Below, in pieces: positions 35,704 through 43,444 of a stretch of 64,000 bases of DNA. Numbering within the stretch: position 1 is the first letter of the stretch; every line of letters starts with the position of its first letter. Position numbers and translations under genes: made by a program. The stretch spans positions 2,790,001 through 2,854,000 of the forward strand of contig NZ_JBDNCH010000002.1 of the NCBI RefSeq assembly GCF_039769985.1, in the 5' to 3' direction. Under the pieces are notes generated by a model. That model made no database searches. It saw only the letters and a list, made by a program, of their open reading frames with translations, and was not told the origin of the DNA. The stretch comes from Ponticoccus litoralis. Its GTDB lineage: Bacteria > Pseudomonadota > Alphaproteobacteria > Rhodobacterales > Rhodobacteraceae.

Positions 35704-36229
35704 GTCATGCTCCATGAGGCGGAAACTGAACCGGGACGCAGGCCGGACAATCCGCTTGCAGGCGGAGCTGTCCGGCCGGATTGGCGCGCGCGCGCCATGT
35801 CGACTGATCTGAAAAAAGATCGAGAAAACCCCGAGGCGCGGACAGGCACGCGGCCTGATCCCGCCCGGGGTTACCGGCGGTTCAGTGTTTTTCCTGCGTT
35901 CAGCAGGAACCTCGTATGAAGACTGAACAGGGTCATGATGGGGATATCGGCAATCCGCCTTTGGTTATCAAGGGCAGGGCAGGGCCTGCGACTTTCTGGC
36001 ACCTTTTGCAGGGCTCCGGGCCCGCGAAACGCGTCCCCCGGTGGTCGCGGGGCAAGGCCGGACCAGTCGCGTGACGGGGCGCGGCTGGCGGTCGGACGGG
36101 GCGCGCGCGGGTGCTCTTGGGGGCTTGGGCAGAAGGCGAGGTTGGACGGAAGCCTTCGCAGCGGTCGGCGTCAGGGGATGACCATGCGGATGGCAGGCCT
36201 GCTGCCCCGTCAGGTCGGCGCCCTGCGCC
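35704..36229. other. Gene-free stretch between DUF1127 and arsR genes
   Basis: Contains the DUF1127 promoter region (minus strand) and a nested stem-loop at 35880-35928. I see no gene in the rest. Confidence 0.4.
35880..35928. other. Nested stem-loop upstream of the DUF1127 gene
   Basis: Outer arms GTTCAGT (35880-35886) and ACTGAAC (35922-35928) enclose an inner perfect 7-bp hairpin TTCCTGC-GTTCA-GCAGGAA (35891-35909). It could be a leader structure of the DUF1127 transcript or a small RNA on either strand. Confidence 0.4.
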
Positions 36230-36580
36230 TCATGCGGGGCTGTTGTCGTCGGCCTCGACGGAAGTCTCCAGCCCCTCGATATCCGCCAGCATCGTCATCG
36301 CATGGGCGGCATAGGGCCCGATCCAGCGTTTCTGGACGTCATGGATCGGCAGCGCGTCGAGATGGTTCCAGCGTTCGCGCCCGCGCCGCTCGACAACCAC
36401 CAGCCCGGCCTTCTCCAGCACCGACAGGTGCTGCATCACCGTGCAGCGGTCGAGATCCGTCAGCCGCGCGCAAAGCGCGCCGGTGGTCTGCGGGCCGTCC
36501 TTGATCAGGTCGAGGATCCGTCGCCGCGCCCGGTGGCCAAGCGCCTTGAACAGGGCGTCGAATGTGTCTTCGGTTGACAT
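36230..36580 (-). CDS. ArsR-family winged-helix regulator
   Basis: A 116-residue protein. DALFKALGHRARRRILDLI, then the recognition region TGALCARLTDLDRCTVMQHL and the wing VVVERRGRERWNHL. It lacks a classic ELCVCDL metal site. The single Cys pair positions (ALCARL, RCTV) are not the ArsR arsenic motif. It is divergent from an SRPBCC gene, an arrangement very common for this ArsR branch. Its start codon lies inside the 22-bp operator-like palindrome, so it probably represses itself and the divergent unit. Confidence 0.9.
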   Translation of the reverse strand: MSTEDTFDALFKALGHRARRRILDLIKDGPQTTGALCARLTDLDRCTVMQHLSVLEKAGLVVVERRGRERWNHLDALPIHDVQKRWIGPYAAHAMTMLADIEGLETSVEADDNSPA

Positions 36581-36599
36581 GTTATATTTTTATAACATG
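36578..36599. promoter_or_regulatory. Operator-like palindrome between arsR and the SRPBCC gene
   Basis: CATGTTATA-TTTT-TATAACATG: perfect 9-bp arms with a four-base spacer, an AT-rich island in a GC-rich genome. It includes the arsR start codon and sits 30 bases before the divergent start. Very likely the ArsR binding site. Confidence 0.75.
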
Positions 36600-36628
36600 A
36601 TTGAGGGAAAGCAAAGGGGATCTGCATC

Positions 36629-37075
36629 ATGGACCTCAGGTTCACCGTGGCGGGGCGCATATCCAAACCCGTCGAAGAGGTCTTCGAGGCCGTGGTCGCC
36701 CCCGAGCGCCTGTCGAAATACTTCACCACCGGCGGGGCGCGGGGCCGGCTGGAAACCGGGGCCGAGGTGACCTGGGATTTCCACGATTTTCCCGGCGCCT
36801 TCCCGGTTCTGGTGCAGGAGGTCGTGCCGAACGAAAGGATCGTGCTGCAATGGGAGGCGGACGGCACAACCGCCACCTGGACGACCGTGACCATGGAGTT
36901 CAGCGCGCTGGACGAGGGGCGCAGCCTTGTGCGGATCAGCGAATTCGGCTGGCCCGAAACCCAGGCGGGCCTGACCTCGTGCTTCGGCAACTGCGAAGGC
37001 TGGACGGCGATGCTCTGCGCCATGAAGGCCTGGCTGGAGCACGGCATCAACCTGCGGGACGGTTTCTACAAGTAA
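36629..37075 (+). CDS. SRPBCC (AHSA1-like) domain protein
   Basis: A 148-residue protein starting MDLRFTVAGRISKPVEEVFE, with PERLSKYFTTGGARGRLE, VTWDFHDFPGAFPV and a C-terminal GWTAMLCAMKAWLEHGINL helix. It has a START-like hydrophobic pocket. It is paired with a divergent ArsR regulator and followed 28 bases later by a VOC protein, a three-gene unit seen in many bacteria and often implicated in handling small hydrophobic or toxic compounds. The ligand is unknown. Confidence 0.85.
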   Translation: MDLRFTVAGRISKPVEEVFEAVVAPERLSKYFTTGGARGRLETGAEVTWDFHDFPGAFPVLVQEVVPNERIVLQWEADGTTATWTTVTMEFSALDEGRSLVRISEFGWPETQAGLTSCFGNCEGWTAMLCAMKAWLEHGINLRDGFYK

Positions 37076-37103
37076 TCCAAGACCGAAAGAGGAGAGGCAT
37101 CCC

Positions 37104-37442
37104 ATGGAAGCCGGAAAGAACATTGCCATCAAGGTTCCCCTGCATCGCTGGGACGACACCGTGGCCTTTTACCGGGACAAGGTCGGGCTGCCGGTCGCCC
37201 GCGAGCTGGACGACAGCACGGGGTTCGTCTTCGGCGCCCTGACCCTGTGGATCGACCGCGTCCCGCACCAGAGCCAGGTGGATGTGTGGATCGAACTTTT
37301 CGACGACGACCCGGACGCCGCCCTGTCGCGCCTTGGCAGCCCCGTGCGGGATGAGCTGGAACCGCTGACCAATGTCACCGGGCACTGGACGTCGGACCCC
37401 GCCGGGACGGTGATCCTGCTGCGCAAGGAGCAGATGGGCTGA
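37104..37442 (+). CDS. VOC-superfamily protein
   Basis: A 112-residue protein: MEAGKNIAIKVPLHRWDDTV, AFYRDKVGLPVARELDD, FVFGALTLWIDRV, and a C-terminal GHWTSDPAGTVILLRK. One beta-alpha-beta-beta-beta pair module set with few obvious metal ligands, so it may bind a ligand without being an enzyme. AGAGGAGAGG lies before the ATG. It is co-transcribed with the SRPBCC gene and presumably under the same ArsR control. Confidence 0.83.
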   Translation: MEAGKNIAIKVPLHRWDDTVAFYRDKVGLPVARELDDSTGFVFGALTLWIDRVPHQSQVDVWIELFDDDPDAALSRLGSPVRDELEPLTNVTGHWTSDPAGTVILLRKEQMG

Positions 37443-37551
37443 GCCGGAAAGCGCACGGCTTCGCCCGGTTTCCCAGCCGGGTGAGGCTGCCCCGCTTCGG
37501 CCTGTTCGCGCCATGAAATCCGACCAAGAGGGTCCGCTTGCGCCGGGGCTG

Positions 37552-37967
37552 TCAGGCCGGTTCCGGCGCGGGCAGGGCGATATCGGCAAGGGTCGAGCGG
37601 TTGAGGCTCTCGATAAAGGACATCTCGGCCACCCGAAGCCGGGACTTCAGGCGACAGCACCCGTCGATCGTGCATTCTCCGCCGTCCGGCTGAAGGCATT
37701 CGACCAGCGCCTGACCCTCTTCCAGCAGGCGCACCACATCCCCCAGCCGGATCTCCGCGGGCGCGCGGGCCGGGTGGCGCCGCCGCCGCCGCCACGGCGG
37801 GTCTGCACCAGCCCGGCCCGGCCGAGTTTCTGCATGATCTTGATGAGATGGTGGCGCGACAGCTGGAATTCCTCGGCCAGATCGGCCGTGGAAAAGGCCC
37901 GGTCCGGCGCGCTGGCAAGACGCATCAGCATGCGAAGTCCGTAGTCGGTGAAAGAGGTCAGGCGCAT
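37552..37967 (-). CDS. nsrR: Rrf2-family nitric-oxide sensor NsrR (one-base deletion as sequenced)
   Basis: Repaired length is 138 residues. N-terminal winged helix: MRLTSFTDYGLRMLMRLASA, with the recognition helix RHHLIKIMQKLGRAGLVQT. The [2Fe-2S] cysteines are in VECLQPDGGECTIDGCCRLK (compare the CX5C-RLK end of E. coli NsrR). The frame breaks near 37772 after the Gly run, where one T appears lost; adding it gives ATLARAPAEIRLGDVV. The iron-sulfur cluster reacts with NO and releases DNA. A matching operator lies 13 bases upstream, so it autoregulates. Confidence 0.85.
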
Positions 37968-37979
37968 CTGGTCCCCGTG

Positions 37980-38002
37980 AAGTGGTATTTACAGTGCCTG
38001 TT
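37980..38002. promoter_or_regulatory. NsrR operator upstream of nsrR
   Basis: A 23-bp site, AAGTGGTATTT-A-CAGTGCCTGTT, 13 bases before the nsrR start. It shares the first ten bases with the stronger site at 41424-41446 and fits the 11-1-11 layout of known NsrR boxes. The right half is imperfect. Confidence 0.6.
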
Positions 38003-38095
38003 ATCGCGCGTATCCAGAAGTGTGAACAGCCCCGGCGCGCAAAGCCTGCCTTATCCGCGCGACGGAATGCATCTCTTGCAGCGCGGAGTTCGAAA

Positions 38096-38794
38096 ATGGG
38101 CAACGGATCCAACAGCTTCAAGGGTCGTGGCGACCACGCTTCCCCGCCCTGCATGGCGGCGGAGGTCGATCCCCAGTATTTCGATCCCCTGGCGGTGGAC
38201 CCCGAACAGGCGCGTGACGTGGCCCGGTGGCGCAGGGCGGAACGCGAGCGGCTGCGCGCGGCGCGCCGGGCGCTTGCCGCACCCGAACGGAAAGCCGTCG
38301 GGGATGCGCTGATGGCCGGGCTGGAGAGGCTGCTTGGCGCAGAGACGGTCGGGGCGGGGGACGAGATCGTCTCTTTCTACTGGCCGATCAAGGACGAGCC
38401 GGACCTGCGCCCGCTGATGACCGCGATGCACGCGGCGGGCCGCCGCATCGCGCTGCCGCTGGTCGAGACGCGGGCGGCGCCGCTGGTATTCCGCCTCTGG
38501 ACCCCGCAAACCCGGATGCAGCGCGGCCACTGGAACATCCCCGTGCCGCCACCGGAGGCGCCCGAGGTGGTGCCGGACGTGGTGCTTGCGCCTTTGATGG
38601 GCTGGGACGGCGCGGGGTATCGCCTGGGCTACGGGGGCGGGTATTTCGACCGGACGCTGGCGGCGCTGTCACCACGGCCTTTCCGGATCGGCGTGGGGCT
38701 CGCCTCGGCGCAGCTGCCCACGATCTACCCGCAACCCCACGATATTCCGATGGATGTCATCCTGACGGAGCGCGGTGTCGAGGTCAGCGCATGA
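38096..38794 (+). CDS. 5-formyltetrahydrofolate cyclo-ligase
   Basis: A 232-residue protein; ATG 38096 with GGAG upstream. After a Rhodobacterales-type N-terminus (DHASPPCMAAEVDPQYF, then ARDVARWRRAERERLRAARR) it has FYWPIKDEPDLRPLM, and the ATP-binding GYRLGYGGGYFDRTLA. It converts 5-formyl-THF to 5,10-methenyl-THF with ATP, recycling an inhibitory folate. Intact. Divergent from nsrR, and its stop overlaps the start of the PAS-domain gene. Confidence 0.92.
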   Translation: MGNGSNSFKGRGDHASPPCMAAEVDPQYFDPLAVDPEQARDVARWRRAERERLRAARRALAAPERKAVGDALMAGLERLLGAETVGAGDEIVSFYWPIKDEPDLRPLMTAMHAAGRRIALPLVETRAAPLVFRLWTPQTRMQRGHWNIPVPPPEAPEVVPDVVLAPLMGWDGAGYRLGYGGGYFDRTLAALSPRPFRIGVGLASAQLPTIYPQPHDIPMDVILTERGVEVSA

Positions 38795-39219
38795 GGCTGG
38801 GCCGGGCCGAGATCGCGCGGCAGCTCTTCGAGGGGATGCCCGACGCGCTGGTGGTCGCGGACCGCGCGGGCATCATCCGGCACTGGAACGGCGGCGCCGA
38901 GCGGATCTTCGGCTTTGCCGAGGATGAGGCGCTTGGCCGGTCGCTGGATATCATCACGCCCGAGCGCCTGCGCGCGCGGCACTGGCGCGGCTACGAGACA
39001 ACCATGCGGACCGGCCACACGAAATACGGCGCGGGCGACCTGCTGGCGGTGCCCGCGCTCCGGAAGGACGGGGCGCAGATTTCGATCCAGTTCTCCATCG
39101 TGCCCCTGCGCGACGCCGAGGGCGCCTTGCAGGCGATCGCGGCGATCATGCGCGACGTCACCGAAGACTTCGAGGACCGCAAGAGGCTGCGCCGCGCGCT
39201 TCGTGAGGCGGAAGGCTGA
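38791..39219 (+). CDS. Single PAS-domain protein
   Basis: A 142-residue protein made of one PAS/PAC unit: LFEGMPDALVVADRAGIIRH, WNGGAERIFGFAEDEALGRS, RHWRGYETTMRTGHT, then QFSIVPLRDAEGALQAIAA. There is no output domain; the protein ends just after the PAC part with a charged helix (FEDRKRLRRALREAEG). It could be a sensory adaptor binding flavin or haem. It overlaps the cyclo-ligase stop (ATGA). The 290 bases after it hold no gene I can support. Confidence 0.85.
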   Translation: MRLGRAEIARQLFEGMPDALVVADRAGIIRHWNGGAERIFGFAEDEALGRSLDIITPERLRARHWRGYETTMRTGHTKYGAGDLLAVPALRKDGAQISIQFSIVPLRDAEGALQAIAAIMRDVTEDFEDRKRLRRALREAEG

Positions 39220-39509
39220 CGAAGCGCGCGGCGGTCAGGCCGGAAGGATCACCCTGCGGCCCGCTTCATGCACGGCGATGTCGGCGCGGATGGCGCGGTT
39301 GCCGGGGCAGGCGGCATGGCCCGGCAGCGCAAACGGGTATCAGGCCACGGCGGCCCGGACGCGGAAGGCGCCGCACCCGCATGGCAGGCCTCGGAAGCTA
39401 CCGGGTCCAGAGGCCGCCGCACCCGACCGGCAGTCATGTGAGGCCGGTGCGCAGATCGCGACGCCCGGTTAGGCCCTTCATCAGAGCGGTATCAGCAGCA
39501 GAAGGATGC

Positions 39510-40544
39510 TCATGATCGCCCCGCCGGAGGTGAATGCCGGTCCGATACGAGCTGGGCGCGGGCCTCGGCGCAAAGGACGCTCAGGCGCTGCGCCGCCGGG
39601 ACAATCGCGTCGATGTCATCCGCGCCGGTGCCACAGTAAAGCGGCATCTGTTCCAGTGCCCCGCTGGTGGTGCGCAGGGGCGAATCCGTGCTCTGGCGCA
39701 GCCGCGGGGTGGGGCCGTCGTAGGCGATGACCTCACGGGCGATCCTCTCGGGGTCATGTCCCATCAGGGTCGGGCCGAAGGCCTCGGTGACACTGTTGCG
39801 CAGGACGCGCACCGCCGATCCCATGGGCCAGTTCAGCACGAAACCGTCGGTCAGCACGGTATCCGCGCCCCGGGCGGTCACGATCCGTTGCTTGTGGTAG
39901 TCGTGGGCGAAGGATTCCTCGGTGGCCAGAAAGGCGGTGCCGCACTGCACCCCCTGCGCCCCAAGCGTCAGCGCCCGGGCCAGCGCCTTGCCCGAGCCGA
40001 TGCCGCCCGAGGCGACAACCGGCAGGGCCGTGGTGTCCAGCACGGAGCGGAGCAGGTCGAAGGTCGGGCTGCGCCCGTGCACGTGTCCGCCCGCATCCTG
40101 TCCCTGTGCGATCAGCACATCGGCGCCGGCGGCCTCGGCCTCGCGCGCTGCGGGCAGCGTGCCGACCTGGTGCAGCACGAGGGCGCCTGCCGCCTTCACC
40201 CGGGCAATGGCCTCGGGCAGGACGTCCCAGAAGAACGAGAAGATCGCGACCTCCATCGACAGGCAGATTTCGATCTGCCGGTGCAGCAGGCCCGGATCGG
40301 TGGCTGCCGGGATGAGGTTGACGGCGAAGGGGCGGTCCGACAGCCGGCGGTAGGCCTCGATTTCCGAGCGGATGAGCGACGGCGCCTCGCGCACCATCCC
40401 CAGCGTCGGGAAGCCGCCGGCATTGGCGACCGCAGCGGCCAGTTCGGCGCGCGCGACGCCGCCCATGCCAGCAAGGATGACGGGATAGTCACATCCCAGA
40501 CGGTCGCACAGGGGCGTGCGGAGGGACCCGGAACCGGCGGTCAT
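39510..40544 (-). CDS. Nitronate monooxygenase family flavoprotein
   Basis: A 344-residue TIM-barrel FMN enzyme: CDYPVILAGMGGVARAELAA, GGFPTLGMV, ADVLIAQGQDAGGH (catalytic His region), LPVVASGGIGSGKALA and AQGVQCGTAFLATEES. It oxidises nitronates; some members are enoyl-type reductases. AAGGAG precedes the ATG at 40544, which overlaps the DUF488 stop. As last gene of the NsrR-controlled unit with truncated haemoglobin, it likely handles nitro compounds formed under nitrosative stress. Confidence 0.88.
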   Translation of the reverse strand: MTAGSGSLRTPLCDRLGCDYPVILAGMGGVARAELAAAVANAGGFPTLGMVREAPSLIRSEIEAYRRLSDRPFAVNLIPAATDPGLLHRQIEICLSMEVAIFSFFWDVLPEAIARVKAAGALVLHQVGTLPAAREAEAAGADVLIAQGQDAGGHVHGRSPTFDLLRSVLDTTALPVVASGGIGSGKALARALTLGAQGVQCGTAFLATEESFAHDYHKQRIVTARGADTVLTDGFVLNWPMGSAVRVLRNSVTEAFGPTLMGHDPERIAREVIAYDGPTPRLRQSTDSPLRTTSGALEQMPLYCGTGADDIDAIVPAAQRLSVLCAEARAQLVSDRHSPPAGRS

Positions 40545-40917
40545 GACGTGCTCTCCTTCAGGCGCTGCTTCAGATCGTCCCGCAGCACCACCGCCTGATT
40601 GTGCTCCCGGTCCGGCGCGGCAAAGCGCAGGGGGCGGGGCGTGCCCGGCACCATGCGAGGCAGCGCCCGACCGCGTCCGCCTTGTTCGACAGTTCGCGCA
40701 GGGGGCGGTTGCGGAAGGCGTCCCGTTTCTGCGGGTCGTGGCCGAACCATGCCCCAAGCGCGCCGGTCGGCGCGCTGTCCCTGATCCAGTCGTCGGGCCG
40801 CTGCGCTGCTTTCGAGACCCCGCGCGGCCAGATCCGGTCTGCCAGCAGCCGCGCGCGGCCCCTGTCGGGCGCCTTGTCGTGAACGCGGGCGATGTCGATA
40901 TCGGGGTGCCGGGCCAT
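40541..40917 (-). CDS. DUF488 protein (one-base deletion as sequenced)
   Basis: Repaired length is 125 residues. IDIARVHDKAPDRGRARLLA, DRIWPRGVSKAAQRPDDW and LGAWFGHDPQKRDAFRNR are the DUF488 core. After CRARPAP one base is missing in the run at 40630-40634. Adding it gives LRFAAPDREHNQAVVLRDDL, the family C-terminus, and a stop overlapping the next start. DUF488 proteins are found with haem and NO-related genes; their activity is unknown. Confidence 0.82.
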
Positions 40918-40924
40918 GCCTGCC

Positions 40925-41377
40925 TCACGCCAGTTTCGGGATGCCGCCGCCCCGGGCATCCTCGACCGCGAAGCTGAGCGACCGGGCAATGCGCTCGGCC
41001 CGCTCGATGACATGGGCGGCGCCTGCGGCGGTGCAGATCTCTGTCGCGGCCTCGCGGAAGAGGCAGAGCCAGCGCTCGAAATGGCCCCGGTCGATGGGAA
41101 GGCCGATATGCTTGGGCACGGGGGCGCCATGGTAGCGGCCCGTCATCAGGGCGACCGAGGACCAGAAGGCGGTCATCCGCTCCAGATGCGGCGGCCAGTC
41201 GTCGATGCGCGCCGCGAAGATCGGGCCAAGCACCGGATCCCTGCGGATCTTGTCATAAAAGGCATGAACCAGCGCGCGCAGCACCCCGTCATCAAGCCCG
41301 GTCCTTGCCTCGATCTCGGCGGTGGTCGCCGGTCGCGCGGAGGGGCTGCGGGAGGGGGGTGTCTGGGTGGAGGTCAT
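40925..41377 (-). CDS. Group III truncated haemoglobin
   Basis: A 150-residue globin. AFYDKIRRDPVLGPIFAARI, then DDWPPHLERMTAFWSSVALM, the YHGAPVPKHIGLPIDRGHFE segment with the proximal His (RGHFERW), and LCLFREAATEICTA. ATG 41377 has AAGGTG upstream; a longer start at 41425 would run over the operator and has no ribosome site. Group III globins bind O2/NO and are often NO-detoxifying. It is the first gene of the NsrR-controlled unit. Confidence 0.93.
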   Translation of the reverse strand: MTSTQTPPSRSPSARPATTAEIEARTGLDDGVLRALVHAFYDKIRRDPVLGPIFAARIDDWPPHLERMTAFWSSVALMTGRYHGAPVPKHIGLPIDRGHFERWLCLFREAATEICTAAGAAHVIERAERIARSLSFAVEDARGGGIPKLA

Positions 41378-41423
41378 CGGTGTGGCACCTTGGACGCAGT
41401 TGTCCTGTTGTGGTACGGCCATC

Positions 41424-41446
41424 AAGTGGTATTGTAAATACCTATT
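41424..41446. promoter_or_regulatory. NsrR operator upstream of the truncated haemoglobin operon
   Basis: A 23-bp near-perfect palindrome, AAGTGGTATTG-T-AAATACCTATT. It has the 11-1-11 layout of NsrR boxes, 47 bases before the globin start and 88 before the divergent DUF6522 gene. It shares its left half with the site in front of nsrR itself. Confidence 0.75.
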
Positions 41447-41533
41447 GGGGTCGGGCGCAATCGGACGACGCCGCGCAGAGCCCCGTGGGCCAAGGCGGCA
41501 GGGCGCCGGGGTCAGGACAAGGGGCGCGATGCA

Positions 41534-41812
41534 TTGAGCGAGGTATCCAGAACCGACAGCGGCTTTGTCGTAGAGGCCTCCGCCCTCGCACGGGCCTTCG
41601 GGATCACGGAAGCACAGGTCCGGGAAGAGATGCGGAGCGGCCTCATCAGCAGCCGCTCCGAGATCGGGGAGGGCGCGGACGAAGGACGTTGGCGCATGAC
41701 CTTCTACCGTGGCGACCGCGCCTTCCGTCTGGTGGTCGATGCCGAGGGGGCGGTGCTGTCGCGGGGTTACTTTCCGGTCACGCTGCGGTCACGGTCCGGG
41801 CACCGGGATTGA
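41534..41812 (+). CDS. DUF6522 protein
   Basis: A 92-residue protein with a TTG start at 41534 and AAGGGG eight bases upstream. DSGFVVEASALARAFGITEA, EEMRSGLISSRSEIGEG, then RWRMTFYRGDRAFRLVVDAE. I recognise it as DUF6522, a small family usually found near denitrification and NO-response genes in Rhodobacterales. It is divergent from the truncated haemoglobin and may share its NsrR site. The reaction or partner is unknown. Confidence 0.78.
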   Translation: MSEVSRTDSGFVVEASALARAFGITEAQVREEMRSGLISSRSEIGEGADEGRWRMTFYRGDRAFRLVVDAEGAVLSRGYFPVTLRSRSGHRD

Positions 41813-41988
41813 CACCCGCCGGGCGGCAGGCAACCATACTGCCATGGTCAGGCACCCGATCACGTTTCGGTTTCTTCTGCTGAACCGCCCCTAGCCCCGG
41901 GCGGTGCGCGGGCGTGTTCCACGCCGCGATCTCCCGGGGGTATCTCGAACAAACGCTGAGATTGTCGGAGGTCTCTCCGGGGGGAAAT

Positions 41989-42441
41989 ATGGCCATACCT
42001 GACGCAACAGGGTCAACGATACCGCAGGACGAAACATGTCAGGCCGAGGGCAAGGATGGCGGCTGCCGCCTGACAGCGTCCGACCGGCTGCAGATCGAGA
42101 GATTTCTGAGCTTCGCCGACAACAGCAGTGTCGTCTACTCCCAACTCCTGCTGGAGCTTCTGAACCGGAAGCTGCAGGCGGCGGATGTGATCGAGGGGGC
42201 GGCGCCACCCGATCTTGCCGCCTTCGGACGCCACATTTCCTGCGTTGTGGATGAGACGGAAGCCGAGAGCGGGGTTCTCAGCTTCGGTCTGGTGGCGCGT
42301 GCCGGAGAAATCCCCGTTCACTCGCTTCTGGGGGCCACGCTCATCGGGCTGTCGGTCGGGCAGCGCACGCGTCTCATGTCCGAGGACGGCACCAGCCGGT
42401 CCTTGGTGGTCACCCGGGTGGGCGCGCCCTTTGGCGCCTAG
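41989..42441 (+). CDS. Divergent Rnk/GreA C-terminal-domain protein (C)
   Basis: A 150-residue protein; ATG 41989 after GGGGGGAAAT. Layout as protein B: helical part (RLTASDRLQIERFLSFADN, LLLELLNRKLQAAD), then FGRHISCVVDETEAESGVLS, VHSLLGATLIGLSVGQRTRL and MSEDGTSRSLVV. GRH.. and LLGATLIG are shared with B. A Cys-rich bit near the N-terminus (DETCQ, DGGCR) is not shared. On the plus strand, 177 bases after DUF6522. Confidence 0.68.
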   Translation: MAIPDATGSTIPQDETCQAEGKDGGCRLTASDRLQIERFLSFADNSSVVYSQLLLELLNRKLQAADVIEGAAPPDLAAFGRHISCVVDETEAESGVLSFGLVARAGEIPVHSLLGATLIGLSVGQRTRLMSEDGTSRSLVVTRVGAPFGA

Positions 42442-42807
42442 GGGCGGGGGTCGCTGCCTCTCCCCGGGGGCGCCCGGGCATCCGGCCCGAGGCCGGGGCG
42501 CGCGGCCCGCGCCGGTGTTCGGTGCCGCGGGCCGTAGCCGGGCCCGGCGTGGAAGGATCGGCCCGGCGGGCGGCGGCGGCCATTGCCCCAAGACCCTACC
42601 GCGTTTGACTTGGCGTCAGAAACTTCATAGCGTTGCCTCATGTCTGTGTGCTCATCCCTGAACAGAGGCCGGGCTTTTCCCGGATCTCTGCTGAACCGCT
42701 CCCTGCCCCGGGCAGGGGGCGCATGGGCTGACCTTCACGCTCGGGGATCTTCTTCACCAACAGCTTTGAAGTCTTGTGGCCTGCGCCGGGCAGGCCGAGG
42801 AGAAGAT
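42442..42807. other. Gene-free stretch between proteins C and D
   Basis: No gene seen. A promoter candidate lies at 42605-42633. Confidence 0.4.
42605..42633 (+). promoter_or_regulatory. Possible promoter of protein D
   Basis: TTGACT (42605-42610), 17-base spacer, TAGCGT (42628-42633), in a short AT-richer segment 175 bases upstream of the ATG at 42808. Good -35, weak -10. Confidence 0.35.
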
Positions 42808-43302
42808 ATGCGAACATCAAATGAAGCGGCGGCTTTCGCAGGCAGATCACGCAACGAGGCTGTCGCGATTGACAGCGGGGCCTTCGCAAGCGTGCAGGCC
42901 ATGCGACCGATCCGGTCGGTGTTGTCGCAGCGTGACTTCCGGCGCCTTCAAGAGCTGCGCAGGCAATGCGCCGCAATCGAAAGCGGTGTCTTTCCTCTGC
43001 TCACCCACCTGATCAGGGTCAAGCTTCAGGATGCTCATGTGCGGCTTCCGGCGGAACAGGGGGGGCCGGTGGCCACCCCGGGCTCGCGGGTGACCTTTTC
43101 TATCCGGGGCACGGCACCGCTGTCCCGGACCCTCTTTGACGAGGGGTTTGCACATGACCAGGCCGGTATCCCGATCAAGACCTTCCTCGGGGTCACCTTG
43201 CTGGGGATGACGGTGGGGCAGACGGTGCCGCTGCTGAACGCGGACGGGACGACGGAGGCGCTCGAGCTTGTGGCGATCCCGTGGCACGTCGAGCCGAGGT
43301 AG
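42808..43302 (+). CDS. Divergent Rnk/GreA C-terminal-domain protein (D)
   Basis: A 164-residue protein; ATG 42808 with GAGGAGAAG upstream. Helical N-terminal half (VLSQRDFRRLQELRRQCAA, FPLLTHLIRVKLQDAHV), then PGSRVTFSIRGTAPLSRTLF, IPIKTFLGVTLLGMTVGQTV and PLLNADGTTEALELV. FLGVTLLGM corresponds to LLGATLIG of B and C. It has the family's GreA-like fold but no recognisable zinc or acidic finger, so it is unlikely to be a transcript-cleavage factor. Confidence 0.66.
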   Translation: MRTSNEAAAFAGRSRNEAVAIDSGAFASVQAMRPIRSVLSQRDFRRLQELRRQCAAIESGVFPLLTHLIRVKLQDAHVRLPAEQGGPVATPGSRVTFSIRGTAPLSRTLFDEGFAHDQAGIPIKTFLGVTLLGMTVGQTVPLLNADGTTEALELVAIPWHVEPR

Positions 43303-43444
43303 CAGCGCCCATGCAAAGGACGGGCGCTGGACGACGATGCGCGAGATCCTTGCCAAGCTGCCCGCCGACCACACCCGGTCGGCGGGTGGATCCCTTTTTG
43401 GCGCAGGGGCCTGCATCCCCGGGCCGCTATGGAATGGAGATATC

